Below, piece after piece: positions 62,624 to 64,000 of a stretch of 64,000 nucleotides of DNA. Position numbers and translations under genes: made by a program. Source of the DNA: QAMH01 sp900556425 (GTDB lineage Bacteria; Actinomycetota; Coriobacteriia; Coriobacteriales; QAMH01); the NCBI GenBank assembly GCA_902475535.1, contig CABRZR010000005.1:62001-126000 (forward strand). Reading direction: 5' to 3'. The notes under the pieces were generated by a model, which was given only the letters and a program-made list of their open reading frames with translations, had not been told where the DNA came from and made no database searches. Position 1 is the stretch's first letter; each line of letters starts with the position of its first letter.

Positions 62624-63204
62624 TCGCTTTCATCAAGGGCATCGTCGCCTACAAGGATGCAGAGAGTGCCATCATCGAGGCCGGCGGCATTGGCTACGAG
62701 CTTGCGATGTCCGTCCATGCACTCGCCACGCTTCCCGCCTGCGGCAACCCTGCCCAGGTCTGGACGTATCTGCACGTCAAGGAAGACGATATCTCGCTCT
62801 TCGGATTTTCCGAGCCCGCCGAGCGGGAGCTCTTCGAGAAGCTCATCGCCGTGAGCGGCATCGGCCCCAAGATGGCGATCTCGGCCCTCTCCACCTTCAA
62901 GCCCGCTGACTTCGTCGCGCACATTGCCGCAGGTGACGTCACCGCCATATCGACCATCCCCGGCGTCGGCAAGAAAATCGCGCAACGCATGATTCTCGAG
63001 CTTCAGGGGGTCCTCAAAACAAGTAGCACCTTCGAGACTCTAGCGCTTGACGAGACAAACCGTCCCCTGCAAGATGCCGCCGCAGCACTTGAGTCCATGG
63101 GCTTCAGCAACGAGGAAATAGCCACGGCACTCAAGGGCTGCACCGAGGCAAACACGAGCAGCATCATTCGCTATGCGCTCAAGCACATGGGAGGCACGCA
63201 ATGA
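62620..63204 (+). CDS. ruvA: Holliday junction branch-migration subunit RuvA
   Basis: Tetrameric junction-binding protein that recruits RuvB. 194 residues. N-terminal OB-fold MIAFIKGIVAYKD and GIGYELAMS, KEDDISLFGF, two helix-hairpin-helix motifs (SGIGPKMAISAL, PGVGKKIAQRMILEL) and a C-terminal UBA-like domain (DAAAALESMGFSNEEIATAL) that binds RuvB. GTG 62620 has AAGGAG and overlaps the ruvC stop (GTGA). Confidence 0.96.
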   Translation: MIAFIKGIVAYKDAESAIIEAGGIGYELAMSVHALATLPACGNPAQVWTYLHVKEDDISLFGFSEPAERELFEKLIAVSGIGPKMAISALSTFKPADFVAHIAAGDVTAISTIPGVGKKIAQRMILELQGVLKTSSTFETLALDETNRPLQDAAAALESMGFSNEEIATALKGCTEANTSSIIRYALKHMGGTQ

Positions 63205-64000
63205 TCTGGGAGGCCCCCGATTTCGAGAACACCCAACGCATCGTGGATGCGCACGAGCAACCCGAGGATGCCCGCTCAGAGGTCAACTTGCGTCCCAAGA
63301 CGCTCGACGATTACCTTGGCCAAGGTCGTATCAAGGACAATCTCTCCGTTCTCATCCAAGCCGCACGCATGCGTGGCGAGGCACTCGACCACCTGCTCTT
63401 CTCGGGGCCTCCGGGCCTCGGCAAGACGACGCTCGCCAGCGTCGTCGCAAACGAGATGGGCGTCCAGATACGCACGACCTCGGGTCCCGCCATCGACCGT
63501 GCAGGGGATCTCGCCGCCATCCTCACCAACCTCGAGGAAGGCGACATCCTCTTCATCGACGAGATACACCGCCTCAACCGGGCCGTCGAGGAAGTCCTCT
63601 ACCCCGCCATGGAAGATTACGCGATCGACATCGTCATCGGCCAGGGTCCTGCAGCCCGTTCCATACGTCTGGATATCCCCCGCTTCACGCTTATCGCCGC
63701 CACCACGCGTACGGGCATGCTCACCGGCCCACTGCGCGATCGCTTCGGCGCGGCATTCCACATGGACTACTACTCGAGCGACGAGCTCAAGGACATCGTC
63801 GTGCGCTCGGCCACCATTCTCTCCATCGACATCGACGATGCCGGTGCGTACGAGATTGCCTCGCGCGCACGTGCGACGCCGCGCCTGGCAAATCGTCTGC
63901 TCAGACGCGTGCGCGACTTTTCGCAAGTGCGCTGCAACGGCTTCATAGACGAGCAAGTCGCCCGCGAGGCGCTTGCCTTCTTCGAGGTCGACGAGCTTGG
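63201..64000 (+). CDS. ruvB: Holliday junction helicase RuvB, partial (C-terminus outside window)
   Basis: AAA+ motor of branch migration; about 266 residues are visible. RPKTLDDYLGQ, Walker A GPPGLGKTT, Walker B FIDEIHRL, sensor 1 region AATTRTGMLTGPLRDRFG with the arginine finger. The winged-helix C-terminus is cut off by the window end. ATG 63201 overlaps the ruvA stop (ATGA), so all three ruv genes are coupled. Confidence 0.96.
   Translation, partial: MIWEAPDFENTQRIVDAHEQPEDARSEVNLRPKTLDDYLGQGRIKDNLSVLIQAARMRGEALDHLLFSGPPGLGKTTLASVVANEMGVQIRTTSGPAIDRAGDLAAILTNLEEGDILFIDEIHRLNRAVEEVLYPAMEDYAIDIVIGQGPAARSIRLDIPRFTLIAATTRTGMLTGPLRDRFGAAFHMDYYSSDELKDIVVRSATILSIDIDDAGAYEIASRARATPRLANRLLRRVRDFSQVRCNGFIDEQVAREALAFFEVDEL

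Overview
The window looks like a chromosomal housekeeping segment of a moderately high-GC bacterium. My best placement is class Coriobacteriia (Actinomycetota). This is inference from a Firmicutes-like gene set (PyrR, PyrK/PyrD type 1B, Era-RecO and ScpA-ScpB clusters) combined with GC-rich codon use, GTG and TTG starts and possible leaderless genes. No 16S rRNA or other decisive marker is present. Nearly every gene from 1 to 61888 is on the minus strand. The exceptions are one SRAP-family gene (19196-19822) and the divergent ruvC-ruvA-ruvB operon at the right edge. No phage, plasmid, IS transposase gene or CRISPR array was found.

Layout, left to right, with transcription mostly right to left: a polar amino-acid ABC transporter plus a second, truncated solute-binding lipoprotein (1-2774); recO-era-dgkA-ybeY-phoH-thiI (2992-7719); rpoZ, gmk and the pyrimidine region pyrF, pyrD, pyrK, carB, carA, pyrC, pyrB, pyrR (7729-18946); SRAP, endonuclease IV and CoaBC; a zinc-ribbon protein, Nif3-like protein, histidinol-phosphatase-type PHP protein, cysteine desulfurase, rpe, gpsA, plsY, der, a DUF512 radical SAM-like protein, ispH, plsC, cmk, aroA and tyrA (21899-35307); two tandem cyclophilin lipoproteins, trpS, a histidine phosphatase, rluB, scpB and scpA (35424-41298); a large GT-C-like membrane protein, an M50 protease and an ABC-F ATPase; a tRNA-Asn/tRNA-Val pair with promoter and terminator; an MBL hydrolase, relA/spoT, a RecJ-HIRAN-RecQ fusion, secF, secD, rnhB, rplS, priA and metK; then ruvCAB.

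Together the pyr genes encode all of de novo UMP synthesis except pyrE, which is not in the window. Two near-identical PyrR-binding loops sit directly on the Shine-Dalgarno regions of pyrR and carA. They suggest translational repression by PyrR at both heads of the pathway.

The least ordinary content is a set of small dispersed elements. (i) Family A has two copies (11184-11351 and 42840-43006). A conserved core is enclosed by a roughly 24-25 bp outer stem whose sequence differs completely between copies but stays self-complementary. Two inner helices also covary, and one copy lies in frame inside a membrane-protein gene. (ii) Family B has two copies (14608-14710 and 19025-19170), with a conserved core and different outer arms. 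(iii) A REP-like palindrome has three occurrences, one a perfect 32-bp inverted repeat in frame inside aroA. (iv) Two long hairpins with 13-nt loops lie at gene ends. The covariation in family A makes it the best candidate here for an undescribed structured RNA or cruciform element.
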